Source of the DNA: HRBIN12 sp964640965
Lineage (GTDB): Bacteria > Actinomycetota > UBA4738 > HRBIN12
DNA: 5,095 nt
Assembly (NCBI GenBank): GCA_964640965.1
Contig: CAZXJB010000138.1
Coordinates: forward strand, 1-5,095
Direction: 5' to 3'
A program made the translations under genes and the position numbers. How positions within the stretch are numbered: the stretch's first letter is position 1; each line of letters starts with the position of its first letter. The notes below the pieces were generated by a model. The model was not told the origin of the DNA. It saw only the letters and a program-made list of their open reading frames with translations, and made no database searches. Shown here piece after piece: positions 4,605-5,095 of this stretch.

Positions 4605-5095
4605 ATGATCGTCTGCGTCGCCGCGAACCCCTCGGTCGACAAGCTGTTCGAGGTCGAGCGCCTCCGGGTCGGCGAGATCCACCGCCCGGTGGCGTTCGTC
4701 CAGGTCCCCGGCGGGAAGGGCCTGAACGTGGCCCGGGCCGCCCATGCCCTCGGCGCCGAGGTGACGGCGACGGGAATCCTCGCGGGCCACGCCGGCCGGT
4801 GGGTCGCGGAGGCGCTGGCCGCCGAAGGGGTGCGCGCCTCGTTCGTCTGGGTCGAGGGCGAGACCCGGGCGTCCCTCTCGGTCGCCGACCGCGAGGGCGG
4901 CGGGCTGACCGAGTTCTACGAGGCCGGGACCGACGTCGGCCCGGACGGGTGGGAGCGCCTCGAGGCGCGGGTGGCCGAGCTCGTCCGCGGCGCCGCCTGG
5001 CTCACGATCTCGGGGAACGCGCCGCCCGGCGCCCCGGCCGACGGCTACGCCCGGATCGTGCGGCTCGCGCGCGCCGCGGGGGTGCCGGTCGCGCT
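4605..5095 (+). CDS. 1-phosphofructokinase/LacC-type hexose-phosphate kinase, N-terminal part (runs off right edge)
   Basis: This is the first 163 codons of a kinase in the FruK/LacC/PfkB(Pfk-2) branch of the superfamily, which phosphorylates sugar phosphates such as fructose-1-phosphate, tagatose-6-phosphate or fructose-6-phosphate. The branch is shown by the N terminus CVAANPSVDKLFEVERLRVG (4-23), VPGGKGLNVARAAHALG (34-50), the ETRASLSVAD stretch (86-95, matching the TRxN/S strand of FruK) and LTISGNAPPG (133-142, matching SGSLPxG). About half of a typical 300-310 residues is present; the ATP-site GAGD motif lies beyond the edge. ATG at 4605 is the first good start and matches the family N terminus; a weak GGGGCGG lies 5 nt before it. 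The 19-nt gap to the preceding kinase implies one operon. Which sugar phosphate it uses cannot be decided without the rest of the gene and its neighbours. Confidence 0.9.
   Translation, partial: MIVCVAANPSVDKLFEVERLRVGEIHRPVAFVQVPGGKGLNVARAAHALGAEVTATGILAGHAGRWVAEALAAEGVRASFVWVEGETRASLSVADREGGGLTEFYEAGTDVGPDGWERLEARVAELVRGAAWLTISGNAPPGAPADGYARIVRLARAAGVPVA

Noticed and set aside
3614..4642. A 342-codon open frame on the minus strand opposite the first kinase
   Set aside because: It is low-complexity in Arg, Pro, Gly and Ala, has no domain, and lies antisense to a clear PfkB kinase.

Overview
The window is very GC-rich (roughly three quarters G+C by eye), gene-dense and strongly biased to G or C at third codon positions. 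It uses GTG and ATG starts, and several genes seem to be transcribed without a leader from TAnnnT boxes placed exactly 6 nt before the start codon. This suggests a high-GC actinobacterium-like chromosome (Actinomycetota, possibly a deep class such as Thermoleophilia); a high-GC Chloroflexota relative cannot be excluded. The content is housekeeping and accessory metabolism. I see no mobile element, CRISPR array, tRNA or rRNA.

Minus strand, reading leftward from 3638: a macrodomain ADP-ribose/O-acetyl-ADP-ribose hydrolase (3111-3638); a single-domain rhodanese (2750-3082); a GC hairpin; a good sigma70-type promoter (TTGACC-17-TACATT, 2681-2709); a DJ-1/PfpI-family protein of the glyoxalase III/deglycase type (2081-2641); the FAD-linked subunit of glycolate oxidase, glcD (557-2041); and the second FAD-binding subunit, glcE, which overlaps glcD by 10 nt and leaves the window at the left edge.

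Plus strand, reading rightward from 3656: two adjacent PfkB-superfamily sugar kinases of different subfamilies. The first is complete and ribokinase-like (3656-4585). The second is a 1-phosphofructokinase/LacC-type kinase (4605 to the right edge, incomplete).

Two regulatory points stand out. The 17-nt gap between the divergent macrodomain and kinase genes holds one TATGGTA heptamer that reads as a -10 box on both strands, each exactly placed for a leaderless transcript. A second TAnnnTA heptamer, inside a 10-bp palindrome, lies at the same distance before glcD.

Metabolically, DJ-1/PfpI-glcD-glcE suggests a short route: glyoxal is hydrated to glycolate by the DJ-1-type enzyme, and GlcDE(F) oxidises glycolate to glyoxylate. 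With methylglyoxal the matching products would be lactate and pyruvate. This coupling is inferred from gene order and family knowledge and is not shown by the sequence alone.
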